Source of the DNA: CAYHGV01 sp964356135
GTDB taxonomy: Bacteria > Hydrothermota > Tepidihabitantia > CAYHGV01
NCBI GenBank assembly: GCA_964356135.1
Contig: CAYHGV010000079.1
Coordinates: forward strand, 1 to 13,740
Length of the DNA: 13,740 nt
Direction: 5' to 3'
Numbering within the stretch: the stretch's first letter is position 1; the number at the start of each line of letters is the position of its first letter. Below are positions 1-6,382 of the stretch, one piece after another. The position numbers and the translations under genes were made by a program. Below the pieces are notes generated by a model, which saw only the letters and a program-made list of their open reading frames with translations, was not told where the DNA came from and did no database searches.

Positions 1-855
1 ATACAGGTCCCCCCCCCAACTGCCTGCTGCCATCAGACACCATGCACCCAGACCTTCACCACCACCGTCGGTGTCATAGAGGTCGGGCAGACCGAAGGCA
101 TGGCCCCACTCGTGGCAGAAGACGCCGATGCAGACCATCGAGCCGTTATTGGTAACCGAAGACCGTTCCGGCTCAACCGTATAGAGGTCGATTTTAATAA
201 ACTCGCCCGGACGATTTGGGTCCGGGTCATCGGTCGTGTACGGCGTGGCAAACCAGTCGGTAACATAGGCCGTATGGGACCAGATATCGCTGGGGTCACC
301 AGACTCCTCAAACCCAAAACCAGAATGGATGACGCTGAAGCAATCAACATAACCGTCGCCGTCATTATCATATTCGGCGTAGTTCACGGTCAGGTCGGAT
401 TTTTGTGCCGCCTCCCAGATTAAATCACCGGTACTACCGGTAAAAATATTATAATAATCTCTATCATGGTCGGTCACAAACCAACCGTTCACCGAACCGG
501 TCAGATCGAGTTGACCGTAGGAGACTTCATTATAATAGTCATGAGCCGAACCGGATGGCCAGTTGCCAAAGAGCATCGTCTGGAAATCAGTCTGGGTATA
601 GGTGTTGCTGTAGTCCGGATACTGCATCAAGACGAGTGCAAACTTTTTGGTGCCGGAAACGAGAACCTGGATGCGTCCAGCCGAGTGGTTATAGAGCCCT
701 TTTTTATTTTTATCCCGGATCGGCTCTTTGGGCACGTCCAGTTTTAATGCCAAGCGGCGCTGGATCAGCTCTTTCGGGATCTTCACTCCCGGTCTGGGCG
801 GCATCGCCAAAACCACGCCGATACCCAATAATCCTAAGAATATAGTTCTATACAT
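1..855 (-). CDS. Secreted M6-family metalloprotease, N-terminal 285 residues (cut by window edge)
   Basis: The frame is open from an ATG at 855 to base 1, so the C-terminal part lies outside the window. The first ~17 residues (MYRTIFLGLLGIGVVLA) form a short hydrophobic signal peptide, pointing to export. Residues ~70-120 (FALVLMQYPDYSN, then GSAHDYYNEVSYGQLDLTGSV) match the start of the M6 (immune inhibitor A-like) peptidase domain. The zinc motif HEWGH lies at residues 248-252 and is followed by AFGLPDLYDTDG and LGAWCLMAAGSW, the family's typical continuation around the Met-turn. The start is supported by AAGGAGG five bases upstream, the best Shine-Dalgarno site in the window. M6 proteases usually carry long C-terminal beta-sandwich or sorting domains, but none can be seen here. 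A run of nine G lies near the truncated end. Family call is strong; substrate is unknown. Confidence 0.93.
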   Translation of the reverse strand, partial: MYRTIFLGLLGIGVVLAMPPRPGVKIPKELIQRRLALKLDVPKEPIRDKNKKGLYNHSAGRIQVLVSGTKKFALVLMQYPDYSNTYTQTDFQTMLFGNWPSGSAHDYYNEVSYGQLDLTGSVNGWFVTDHDRDYYNIFTGSTGDLIWEAAQKSDLTVNYAEYDNDGDGYVDCFSVIHSGFGFEESGDPSDIWSHTAYVTDWFATPYTTDDPDPNRPGEFIKIDLYTVEPERSSVTNNGSMVCIGVFCHEWGHAFGLPDLYDTDGGGEGLGAWCLMAAGSWGGDLY

Positions 856-969
856 GTGTGCCTCCTTGCTAAAATAAGGTTTAGAAAAAGCTCAGCAAAT
901 CGAGAATGCTCTTTACTTCTATAAGTTGTCCATAAAACCTGCATCTGATTTACAGAAGAAGCAATTCTT

Positions 970-1110
970 ATGCCAAAAACAAATTCTATCAAGGCCCTGA
1001 TTTTCAAAGGCAAAATTAGGCCGGAAACATGGGTAGTATTAAAAAAGGAGAACGTTTTATACAAAGTGATAATGGGCGTCGTTCCACAACCGGCTATTCT
1101 GTTACAATAA
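970..1110 (+). CDS. Possible 46-residue ORF, uncertain
   Basis: A plus-strand ATG at 970 opens 46 codons ending in TAA at 1108-1110 (begins MPKTNSIKALIFKGKIRPET). It has no clear Shine-Dalgarno site and no recognisable domain. The peptide is not low complexity, but nothing confirms that it is translated. It sits antisense to the presumed leader of the M6 protease. It could be a decayed gene fragment or chance. Confidence 0.15.
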   Translation: MPKTNSIKALIFKGKIRPETWVVLKKENVLYKVIMGVVPQPAILLQ

Positions 1111-1158
1111 GCGAGCAAAGATGAAAATGTCTTTATTGCCTCTCTCCTCTTCCTTCAT
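1102..1158 (-). CDS. Possible leader peptide ORF (18 codons) upstream of the M6 protease
   Basis: On the minus strand an ATG at 1158 is preceded by GGAGG at 1168-1164 with a 5-base spacer. It opens 18 codons (MKEEERGNKDIFIFARLL) ending in TAA. It lies just downstream of the TTGACA/TACAAT promoter at 1235-1208 and ~250 bases before the protease start, which would place it in the protease's 5' leader. No regulatory codon run is apparent. It may be a regulatory upstream ORF, a tiny standalone gene, or a remnant. Confidence 0.25.
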   Translation of the reverse strand: MKEEERGNKDIFIFARLL

Positions 1159-1207
1159 CCGTTCCTCCAGTTAATAAAATAAAAATAATAAACTTCCTTT
1201 CGATGCA

Positions 1208-1235
1208 ATTGTATGGAAAACATTTGTTTTGTCAA
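1208..1235 (-). promoter_or_regulatory. Predicted promoter directed at the M6 protease
   Basis: Read on the minus strand, TTGACA occupies 1235-1230 and TACAAT 1213-1208, with a 16 bp spacer, close to the housekeeping sigma consensus. The predicted start site is near 1201, giving a leader of ~345 bases before the protease ATG at 855. Confidence 0.5.
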
Positions 1236-1293
1236 GACGGCAGTTTTAGGGTCGGGGGTCATCTTTTTGGTATGCCCAAAAGTATTCCATTTC

Positions 1294-1328
1294 TTGACTC
1301 GAATAACGCAATTGTTTATGATTGGACT
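1294..1328 (+). promoter_or_regulatory. Predicted leaderless promoter of the NifU-like gene
   Basis: TTGACT at 1294-1299 and TATGAT at 1317-1322 are separated by 17 bp. Seven bases after the -10 box is 1329, which is the A of the preferred ATG. No Shine-Dalgarno site precedes that ATG, so the transcript is predicted to be leaderless. Confidence 0.65.
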
Positions 1329-1721
1329 ATGGAGCAATTGGTGCTTGATTATTTTAAAAAAATAATTGCTCAGGGGTTTCCCAACCTGGGGCGATTGGAA
1401 AATCCGACTGTCCGGGTCGATTCTAAAACCGAAAATATCAATATCTGCGAAACGGGCGACCGCGACCAGCTCTATCTTGACCTGAAAACCGATGGGGCTA
1501 CGGTCGAGGAAATTAAATACCAGTGCGACCTGTGCGATCCGACCGGCTTTGTGACCGCGGAGATTTTGTGTGAACTGGTCAAAGGTAAAGAAGTTACAGC
1601 CCTCGAAAATTGTACCTACGTAGATTTTACCGGAGTGTTAGGCGGCGAGAGTGAACAGTTAGAGCGTCATGTCAAGGGTGTGTTAGAATTATTAAGAGCA
1701 GCCACCAGGAAGGTTCATTAG
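1329..1721 (+). CDS. Divergent NifU/IscU-like iron-sulfur scaffold family protein
   Basis: This 130-residue protein resembles the NifU N-terminal/IscU fold, the scaffold on which Fe-S clusters are built in the cytoplasm. The start MEQLVLDYFKK...FPNLGRLENPTV matches the family's N-terminal helix and 'NPxNxGxLENPD' stretch. C40 with nearby GD (CETGD) corresponds to the first ligand region. C66 and C69 (YQCDLCDPTGFVTAEILCELVKGK) correspond to the usual 'GC-ASxS-EVIKGK' segment. The third IscU cysteine (the C of 'KIHCS') appears to be His or absent (LERHVK, H114), and there are extra cysteines at 81 and 95. The frame is open upstream to 1203, but the promoter position and family alignment favour the ATG at 1329. 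It is monocistronic, with no cysteine desulfurase gene nearby. Fold is fairly sure; a true scaffold role is not. Confidence 0.72.
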   Translation: MEQLVLDYFKKIIAQGFPNLGRLENPTVRVDSKTENINICETGDRDQLYLDLKTDGATVEEIKYQCDLCDPTGFVTAEILCELVKGKEVTALENCTYVDFTGVLGGESEQLERHVKGVLELLRAATRKVH

Positions 1722-1732
1722 AGCCGACGGGC

Positions 1733-1758
1733 ATAACGACCGCGGCTATCCGCGTTAT
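1733..1758. terminator. Weak hairpin between convergent genes
   Basis: CGCGG (1741-1745) and CCGCG (1750-1754) can pair around CTAT, and ATAA/TTAT can extend the stem imperfectly. It sits in the 49 bp gap between the convergent NifU-like and DUF502 genes. There is no real T-run, so termination is only a possibility. Confidence 0.22.
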
Positions 1759-1770
1759 TCCGCGTCCCAG

Positions 1771-2379
1771 TTAGGAAATTTTCTTAAACCGTTCGGGGAT
1801 AACGACCCCGCCCGAAATTACCATCTTGAGTCCTTCATCAATCGACAGGCCGGTCGGGTGGACATCCTCGGCGGCAACGACGACCAGCCAGCCGGTAGTG
1901 GGAGTAGGAGTGGTGGGTAAGTAGACTAACATCCCCTTTTTTTCAGAGCCGAGATCGATCTCCTGTTCAACGGTGACAAATCCGAGGGTAAATATCCCTG
2001 TGCGCGGATACTCAACCAACACCACCCGTTTGAATGACTGTTTGTCAACCAGCACCGCATCGGTCAACCGCCGGGTAGAGGTATAAATTCCTTTGACGAA
2101 CGGTAATCGTGAAAAGAAGTGCTCAAGCGCGGAGAAGAACCAGCGCCCGAAAAGGCCGGAGGTTATCGCCCCGACGCCAACCACGAATAAGACGAGAATG
2201 ATAAAGCCAAAAACCGTTAAAACGACGTGGGGGAATCGGCTGATGCCGGGGATATATTTCAAAAACGTGCCAAACAAAACCCCAAATTTCGAGATTAAAA
2301 ACCAGGCGATGAATGCCGTCACCCCCAGCGGCAGGAGGGCAACGAGCCCGGTTATAAAATAACGTCTGAGTTTGGGCAT
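1771..2379 (-). CDS. DUF502 family membrane protein
   Basis: This 202-residue inner-membrane protein has two hydrophobic segments at residues ~10-32 and ~50-78. The family's typical motifs follow: FVKGIYTSTRRLTDAV (94-109), VEYPRTGIFTLGFVT (122-136), a 'LPTTPTPTTG' stretch (154-163) and DEGLKMVISGGVVIPE near the C-terminus. DUF502 proteins occur widely in bacteria and plants and have no settled biochemical function; some plant members are linked to vesicle or membrane trafficking. The ATG at 2379 lies 4 bases after the stop of the upstream small protein, so it is probably co-transcribed as the last gene of the minus-strand run. Length and motif order are normal for the family. Confidence 0.88.
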   Translation of the reverse strand: MPKLRRYFITGLVALLPLGVTAFIAWFLISKFGVLFGTFLKYIPGISRFPHVVLTVFGFIILVLFVVGVGAITSGLFGRWFFSALEHFFSRLPFVKGIYTSTRRLTDAVLVDKQSFKRVVLVEYPRTGIFTLGFVTVEQEIDLGSEKKGMLVYLPTTPTPTTGWLVVVAAEDVHPTGLSIDEGLKMVISGGVVIPERFKKIS

Positions 2380-2383
2380 GGGA

Positions 2384-2776
2384 TTATTCTAACGGGATCC
2401 GCTCGGCAAAGATTGTGACCAGACGCGCGCGGGAAATTTCAAAGAGGAATTGGATGCTGTAGCCAGCAAAATGGTGAGGATTGGGAATCGCCGCGAAATA
2501 GCGGAGGAGGAGATACCGGTTCGAGGGTAGTGCGGCATAACTGAATGAGAATTCCAGCCCGGGCTCGAGCGGGAAAAACCGGCTGGCAATCTGGACGAGG
2601 GAGTCGTTATTCGATTCGATCGTTGACCGCAGTTGAGTCACGAGCGAGTCGTAACCCGAGGGTGGATAGAGCGGCTGCCAGCCACCGGGATGATGTCCTT
2701 CAAGAACTTTCGGATTGTGGGGAATGCACGTTACGAAGAGGAGTCCGAGGGCTACTCGACCCAGCGTACCCGGCAT
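2384..2776 (-). CDS. Small exported or lipoprotein-like hypothetical protein
   Basis: I do not recognise this 130-residue protein. Its N-terminus has a short hydrophobic core (VALGLLFVTC, residues 8-17) ending in a cysteine, like a lipoprotein signal, although Thr before the Cys is not a standard lipobox residue. The mature part contains a Pro/Tyr/Gly-rich stretch (GGWQPLYPPSGYDSL), a predicted helical segment (LVTQLRSTIESNNDSLVQIA) and several beta-like segments (LEFSFSYAAL, YSIQFLFEI, ARLVTIFAERI). The ATG at 2776 overlaps the 3' end of the DUF366 gene by 25 bases, and the stop lies 4 bases before DUF502. That supports it being a real operon member. Start choice is uncertain. Confidence 0.6.
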   Translation of the reverse strand: MPGTLGRVALGLLFVTCIPHNPKVLEGHHPGGWQPLYPPSGYDSLVTQLRSTIESNNDSLVQIASRFFPLEPGLEFSFSYAALPSNRYLLLRYFAAIPNPHHFAGYSIQFLFEISRARLVTIFAERIPLE

Positions 2777-3306
2777 CGAGTCTGGCTGATCTTTTCGACC
2801 TCTTTGGTATAGCGTTCCAAAACCTCGGACGCGAACGGAGCCGGATCAACCTTATAATTGTCCAATCCTTTGGTCTTATCCGATTCACCGCCGATGATAT
2901 TGACGCCGACATGGGCTAAGGTCGATACCGGCGAAGCGGTGGCGGAGGAAATGGAGAGTTTGGCATCGTTTTCCATCAGGTCGGTGCCGATCCGTTTGAC
3001 GGTTTCCGAGCCGATTTTTTCATTGAGCAGGTCTTTGATGATATTGACCATCAGATACTGTCGCAGGATTGCCTTTTCCAGATCGATGTCGAAATGCTCG
3101 ACAATGAAGTGGAGCATCCGTTCGGATGAGAATTTGCGGCCCGCCTTCAAGTCTTCCAGGTCAACCATTTCCTTTAACGACACATTGCAGGGGCCGATGA
3201 AGGCAACAATCGAATCACCAACGATGCCAAAGGTATCAAAGGCGAAGAGCGAACGGAGCTGCTCGCCGGTGTAGGCAATCTCGTCTTTGATGAATCGGCT
3301 TCTCAT
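2752..3306 (-). CDS. DUF366 family protein
   Basis: This 184-residue cytosolic protein matches the DUF366 (COG2029) pattern. Visible motifs are KDEIAYTGEQLRSLFAF (8-24), GDSIVAFIGPC (30-40), the strongly conserved MVDLEDL (47-53), SERMLHFIVEHF (61-72) and KLSISSATASPVSTLAHVGVNI (116-137). The function is not established. The gene starts 21 bases after the PTPS-III gene stop and overlaps the next gene by 25 bases. Its place beside a pterin enzyme makes a role near pterin or folate metabolism conceivable, but that is inference from neighbourhood only. No clear ribosome site precedes the ATG. The length is ordinary for the family. Confidence 0.87.
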   Translation of the reverse strand: MRSRFIKDEIAYTGEQLRSLFAFDTFGIVGDSIVAFIGPCNVSLKEMVDLEDLKAGRKFSSERMLHFIVEHFDIDLEKAILRQYLMVNIIKDLLNEKIGSETVKRIGTDLMENDAKLSISSATASPVSTLAHVGVNIIGGESDKTKGLDNYKVDPAPFASEVLERYTKEVEKISQTRCRVRWVE

Positions 3307-3327
3307 TGCGGCCGGTGAAAACTCATT

Positions 3328-3693
3328 TTATTTTTCGCCCTGTTTTTCATATTTTACTTGGGCGTGGTCGGATTCCGCCACTTCCACCGATTGGATGGCA
3401 TGGTGGGGCAGCGCCCGTTCCATTTCTTCGTAGACGAAGACGGCGATATTCTCTGCAGTTGGATTTTTTGAACCAAACATTTTTAATTCGTTGAGATACT
3501 GATGGTCTAACTGGCTGACGATTTTTTTTAAAATCTGTTTAAGATTCCGGAAGTCATAGGCAATGCCGGTTGAATCGAGCCCGGGCTGGGCGATCGATAC
3601 CCAAACCGCATAGCTGTGGCCGTGCAGCGATTCGTCCAGGCCCTCAAGTTTATGGGCGGCGGCAAAGCGATCCATAACTGAGACGGTAAACAT
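3328..3693 (-). CDS. 6-pyruvoyl-tetrahydropterin synthase family protein, PTPS-III type (QueD paralog)
   Basis: This 121-residue T-fold enzyme carries the zinc ligands H14 (AAAHKL), H24 and H26 (LHGHSY), the LDHQYLN segment with H64, NPTAEN (77-82) and the pterin-anchoring E107 (VAESDH). QueD has CxxxHGH. Here the Cys position is Asp (D20) and E21 makes ExxHGH, the published signature of PTPS-III. That group converts dihydroneopterin to 6-hydroxymethyl-dihydropterin and substitutes for FolB in folate synthesis. The presence of folE2 in the same window fits this. The gene has its own promoter (TTGCCA/TATAAT) one base upstream of a leaderless start, even though it sits inside a co-directional gene run. 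A QueD-like activity is less likely because the catalytic Cys is missing. Confidence 0.85.
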   Translation of the reverse strand: MFTVSVMDRFAAAHKLEGLDESLHGHSYAVWVSIAQPGLDSTGIAYDFRNLKQILKKIVSQLDHQYLNELKMFGSKNPTAENIAVFVYEEMERALPHHAIQSVEVAESDHAQVKYEKQGEK

Positions 3694-3729
3694 TCTTGAA
3701 ATTATACCGAGCTTTTAGAATTTTGGCAA
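3694..3729 (-). promoter_or_regulatory. Predicted leaderless promoter of the PTPS-III gene
   Basis: On the minus strand, TTGCCA (3729-3724) and a perfect TATAAT (3706-3701) are 17 bp apart. The predicted start site is 3694, one base before the ATG at 3693. It lies in the 84 bp gap after the DUF4416 gene, so it can drive this gene and the ones downstream separately from the larger run. Confidence 0.65.
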
Positions 3730-3777
3730 GGGGAAAAATGAACCGGGCGGGAATTTGGTTTCGTCGTCCTGCGGTGT

Positions 3778-4302
3778 TCATTCGGCGTGTCCGGCACTGC
3801 GTACGAGTTCGCGCTCGGTTAAGAAAAAGCGGATTGCTGCGGGGGTTCGATAATCAGGATAGGTCCAGGCCAGGGGTTCGAAACTCTGATTGCGGTAGAC
3901 GAGCGTCACCTCGGCGAAGATACCGTCCCGCAGATAAATCCGATGGACGGCGGGTTTAGAGGTTGCGAGGACGAGATTCTGAGCGGAGACGAGCCCGGGG
4001 TCTAAATTAAAACGTCGGCCGCGGTTGGCATTCTGGAATCGCTGTTCGATGCGGTTGGTGGTTATCTTCAGTTCGGCGAGCTGGTCGGCAGTGACCCAGT
4101 AATCGAAACTGAGCCAGAAGCGAACAAGGTTCGCTCCCATTTCCTGCTCGTAATAATCGGTGAAGGTAAAACTCAAACGGTCGCTTTGTCGGTCGATCTT
4201 TCCCCAGGGTAGTTCTTGTGCGACCAGCGCTCCGAGCTCGGGTTCGGCAGTAATAATGCCGACGATTACTTTAGCGGGAGGGGGCGGCTCGGCTTTGCCC
4301 AT
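3778..4302 (-). CDS. DUF4416 family protein
   Basis: This 174-residue protein begins MGKAEPPPPAKVIVGIIT and matches DUF4416: an early 'PAKxIxGII' strand, then LSFTFTDYYEQEMG, LVRFWLSFDYWVTADQLAELK, RRFNLDPGLVSAQNLVLATSKP, HRIYLRDGIFAEVTLVYR and LAWTYPDYRT. The family is cytosolic and has no assigned function. The frame is open further upstream to 4437, but that part is antisense-like sequence within scpB; the ATG at 4302 gives the family's usual start and a 32 bp overlap with the scpB 3' end. The overlap implies translation coupled to scpB. The next gene downstream has its own promoter. Confidence 0.85.
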   Translation of the reverse strand: MGKAEPPPPAKVIVGIITAEPELGALVAQELPWGKIDRQSDRLSFTFTDYYEQEMGANLVRFWLSFDYWVTADQLAELKITTNRIEQRFQNANRGRRFNLDPGLVSAQNLVLATSKPAVHRIYLRDGIFAEVTLVYRNQSFEPLAWTYPDYRTPAAIRFFLTERELVRSAGHAE

Positions 4303-4825
4303 CGGCTTGCCGTAAGAACTCTTCAAGTTCCTCGCGCTTGGGCAGGTCGGCCAGGCTTGCCAGTCCAAAGTAGCGCAAGAACTCCTGGGCGGTACTGTAG
4401 AGCAAGGGGTTTCCCGGCCGCTTTGCATGGCCGACAATTCGGATCAGACCCCGTTCTAACAATGTGGTAAGTGGCCCGGATGAATCGACGCCGCGCAGGC
4501 CTTCAATTCCCGATTTGGTTAACGGTTGATTGTAGGCGATGATCGCCAAGGTTTCTAAGGAAGCGGCGGTGAGTTTCTTCGGGTGGTGGTCATCTTTGAA
4601 CAGAGCCGACACCCAGGAGGCGTAGTCGGGCAGGGTATAGAGCTGAAAGCCGTTGGCAAGCTGATGAATGCGAAAGGTTCGTTCGGTTGCTTCGTAATCA
4701 TGATTCAATTCATCGACCGCTTTGACGATCGCTTCCACCGGCTGGTGGGTAATTTCGGTGAGTTTCTCGACGCTTAAAGGTTTGTTCGATGCGAAGAGCA
4801 GGGTCTCGACGATCGCCTTGAGCAT
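4271..4825 (-). CDS. scpB: Segregation and condensation protein B
   Basis: ScpB is the winged-helix dimer partner of ScpA and SMC in the bacterial condensin complex that organises and segregates chromosomes. The protein (184 residues) has two winged-helix halves. The first is MLKAIVETLLFASNKPLSVEKL at 1-22. The second runs from KLTAASLETLAIIAYNQPLT (84-103) through IEGLRGVDSSGPLTTLLERG (107-126) to NPLLYSTAQEFLRYFGL (139-155), all diagnostic. The start ATG overlaps the previous stop by one base (TAATG). ScpA is often adjacent to ScpB but is not seen in this window. The tail after residue 165 is charged and divergent, as is common. Confidence 0.95.
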   Translation of the reverse strand: MLKAIVETLLFASNKPLSVEKLTEITHQPVEAIVKAVDELNHDYEATERTFRIHQLANGFQLYTLPDYASWVSALFKDDHHPKKLTAASLETLAIIAYNQPLTKSGIEGLRGVDSSGPLTTLLERGLIRIVGHAKRPGNPLLYSTAQEFLRYFGLASLADLPKREELEEFLRQADGQSRAAPSR

Positions 4826-5427
4826 TACTGCCGGCGAAACCGACCGAAGAGGCCGCGCGGTTTCTTTTCTTTGACCGGATGAGAAGGGGGAGCAATGGTG
4901 ATGAGTTTTGCCCGAGCCAACCGGAAAATAAATTTGGCAGTCTCAAATTCAGTCCAGGCTAAATGCCGGGCAATCTCAGCGACGCTCTTTTTGCCGTCGA
5001 TCTGGGTGAGGACTTTCCATTCGGTCTGTTCTAAGTGAATCAAATCCTCTGCAGCTTGAGGAATATCGAGGATTTTTGGAATATGGCCGGTCGAAGGAAG
5101 CAGTTTTTCAATCTCGGCCCACTCACCGACGATGCGGGAGGCATCCAGGACCGCCTGCGCGATCGGCAGATTCATGGTTTCGGTTTCATTGAGCTCGGTC
5201 GATTCGAACCGAAACCGGCCCTGTTTCCAGGTTGTTAATATCTCGACCACTGCCCACTCACCCTCGTTTTGGTCAGTTTTGGCATAGGTAATTAATCCGG
5301 CACGGATTCCCAGCTCACCGTGGGTCGTATTTGACTCTAATACGATTCGACCGGCGCGTTTACTGTCGTTCAGGAGCTGGAGCACATCCCAGAGGAGATA
5401 GTTTTCGATATTTCCTTCAAGCCACAT
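4825..5427 (-). CDS. PATAN/DUF4388-domain protein with C-terminal helical domain
   Basis: Residues ~1-95 (MWLEGNIENYLLWDVLQLLN...GRIVLES...GELGIRAGLITYA...GRFRFE) are a DUF4388/PATAN domain, found in bacterial regulatory proteins, often with response-regulator or chemotaxis-like systems. Residues ~120-185 (AAEDLIHLEQTEWKVLTQIDGKKSVAEIARHLAWTEFETAKFIF) resemble a winged-helix domain often attached to PATAN. A short basic tail (KEKKPRGLFGRFRRQ) ends the protein. The ATG at 5427 overlaps the accA stop by one base (TGATG) and has AGGAGGAG just upstream. A GTG at 5430 is also possible. No receiver domain is present, so the input signal is unknown. Confidence 0.82.
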   Translation of the reverse strand: MWLEGNIENYLLWDVLQLLNDSKRAGRIVLESNTTHGELGIRAGLITYAKTDQNEGEWAVVEILTTWKQGRFRFESTELNETETMNLPIAQAVLDASRIVGEWAEIEKLLPSTGHIPKILDIPQAAEDLIHLEQTEWKVLTQIDGKKSVAEIARHLAWTEFETAKFIFRLARAKLITIAPPSHPVKEKKPRGLFGRFRRQ

Positions 5428-6374
5428 CACTCCTCCTCAAGCCAAACTCCCATCCGGTTAAATTTTTCAATCCGCTGGTTGACTAATTGTTCGGCAGAGA
5501 GCGTTTCGAGTTCGGCAAGATTGCGGATAACCGCGGCTTTAAGATTTTCAGCAGCGCGCGCCCAATCCCGGTGAGCACCGCCCAGCGGTTCAGGTATAAT
5601 TTCATCGATAATGCCAAATCCTAAGAGATCTTTACTGGTCAGTTTCAGGGCTTCGGCGGCCTGGGGGGCTTTTTTGCTATCTCGCCAGAGTATCGATGCG
5701 CAGCCTTCGGGCGAGATGACCGAATAAATCGAATTTTCTAACATCGACACGCGATTACCGACGGCAATCGCCAGAGCGCCACCCGAACCGCCTTCGCCGG
5801 TTACAACGACAATCACGGGAACCGTTAAAACCGACATCTCCCGTAAATTTCGAGCAATCGCTTCGGATTGACCCCGTTCCTCAGCACCGACTCCGGGATA
5901 GGCGCCCGGAGTATCAACCAGGGTCAGGATCGGGAGTTTAAATCGCTGTGCCAACTGCATGATCCGTAACGCTTTGCGGTAGCCTTCGGGGTGGGGCATT
6001 CCAAAGTATCGTCGCAATTTTTCCTTGGTGTCGCGGCCTTTCTGGTGACCGATCAGAACGAACGAGCGACCGTCAATTCGGCCGATTCCGGCGACAATCG
6101 CTGGATCATCGCCGAAACTCCGGTCGCCGTGGAGTTCAAGAAAATCCGGTGCGAGCAAAGGGATAAAGTCCAAGGTATAGGGTCGCTGGGAATGTCGGGC
6201 GAGCTGAACCTGCTGCCAGGGGGTGAGATTGGAGTAGACTTTTTTCTTTAGCCGTTCTAATTGAGTCTTCATCCGCTCCAACTCCTCACCGATACCTTCG
6301 AGCCCTTTGAGCTCTTCAATTTTTTTCTCTAATTCGATAACCGGCCGTTCAAAATCTAACCAGATTTCTGCCAT
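5427..6374 (-). CDS. accA: Acetyl-CoA carboxylase carboxyltransferase subunit alpha
   Basis: AccA, with AccD, transfers the carboxyl group from biotin to acetyl-CoA, making malonyl-CoA for fatty-acid synthesis in the cytoplasm. The protein is 315 residues, the usual length. The N-terminal coiled segment (FERPVIELEKKIEELK) is followed by LARHSQRPYTLDFI (58-71), FLELHGDRSFGDDPAIVAGI (78-97), GHQKGRDTKEKLRRYFGMP (109-127), LVDTPGAYPGVGAEERGQSE (152-171), the oxyanion-loop GEGGSGGALAI (193-203) and VISPEGCASILWRD (219-232). All are diagnostic. The biotin carboxylase, carrier and AccD genes are not in the window. It starts 8 bases after the PorV-like gene and overlaps the PATAN gene by one base. 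Confidence 0.97.
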   Translation of the reverse strand: MAEIWLDFERPVIELEKKIEELKGLEGIGEELERMKTQLERLKKKVYSNLTPWQQVQLARHSQRPYTLDFIPLLAPDFLELHGDRSFGDDPAIVAGIGRIDGRSFVLIGHQKGRDTKEKLRRYFGMPHPEGYRKALRIMQLAQRFKLPILTLVDTPGAYPGVGAEERGQSEAIARNLREMSVLTVPVIVVVTGEGGSGGALAIAVGNRVSMLENSIYSVISPEGCASILWRDSKKAPQAAEALKLTSKDLLGFGIIDEIIPEPLGGAHRDWARAAENLKAAVIRNLAELETLSAEQLVNQRIEKFNRMGVWLEEE

Positions 6375-6382
6375 CGGTTTCT

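Larger units (their letters stand above)
856..1328. other. Intergenic regulatory region between the M6 protease and the NifU-like gene
   Basis: This 473 bp gap lies between divergent genes. It holds a minus-strand promoter (1208-1235) pointing at the protease, an 18-codon ORF with a good ribosome site on the same strand (1102-1158), a weak 46-codon plus-strand ORF (970-1110), and a near-consensus plus-strand promoter (1294-1322) for the NifU-like gene. The rest shows no convincing gene. The AT-rich stretch around 1170-1200 is plausible promoter-flanking DNA. Confidence 0.6.

Noticed and set aside
100..747. Plus-strand frames opposite the M6 protease
   Set aside because: The opposite strand encodes a continuous, recognisable peptidase with HEWGH; these are antisense shadows.
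834..1118. 94-codon minus-strand frame overlapping the M6 protease start
   Set aside because: It begins at a TTG without a ribosome site, overlaps the signal-peptide region in another frame, and has no recognisable composition or domain.
1203..1328. N-terminal extension of the NifU-like protein
   Set aside because: The family alignment starts at MEQLVLDYF, no ribosome site precedes 1203 or 1272, and a near-consensus promoter lies inside the extension with its start site at 1329.
2389..2919. Overlapping frames on both strands around the small exported protein and DUF366
   Set aside because: They conflict with the operon-consistent frames and show no family motifs.
4303..4437. N-terminal extension of the DUF4416 protein
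   Set aside because: It lies fully within scpB, has an unusual Cys/Ser/Pro-rich composition, and the family start is at MGKAEPPPP.
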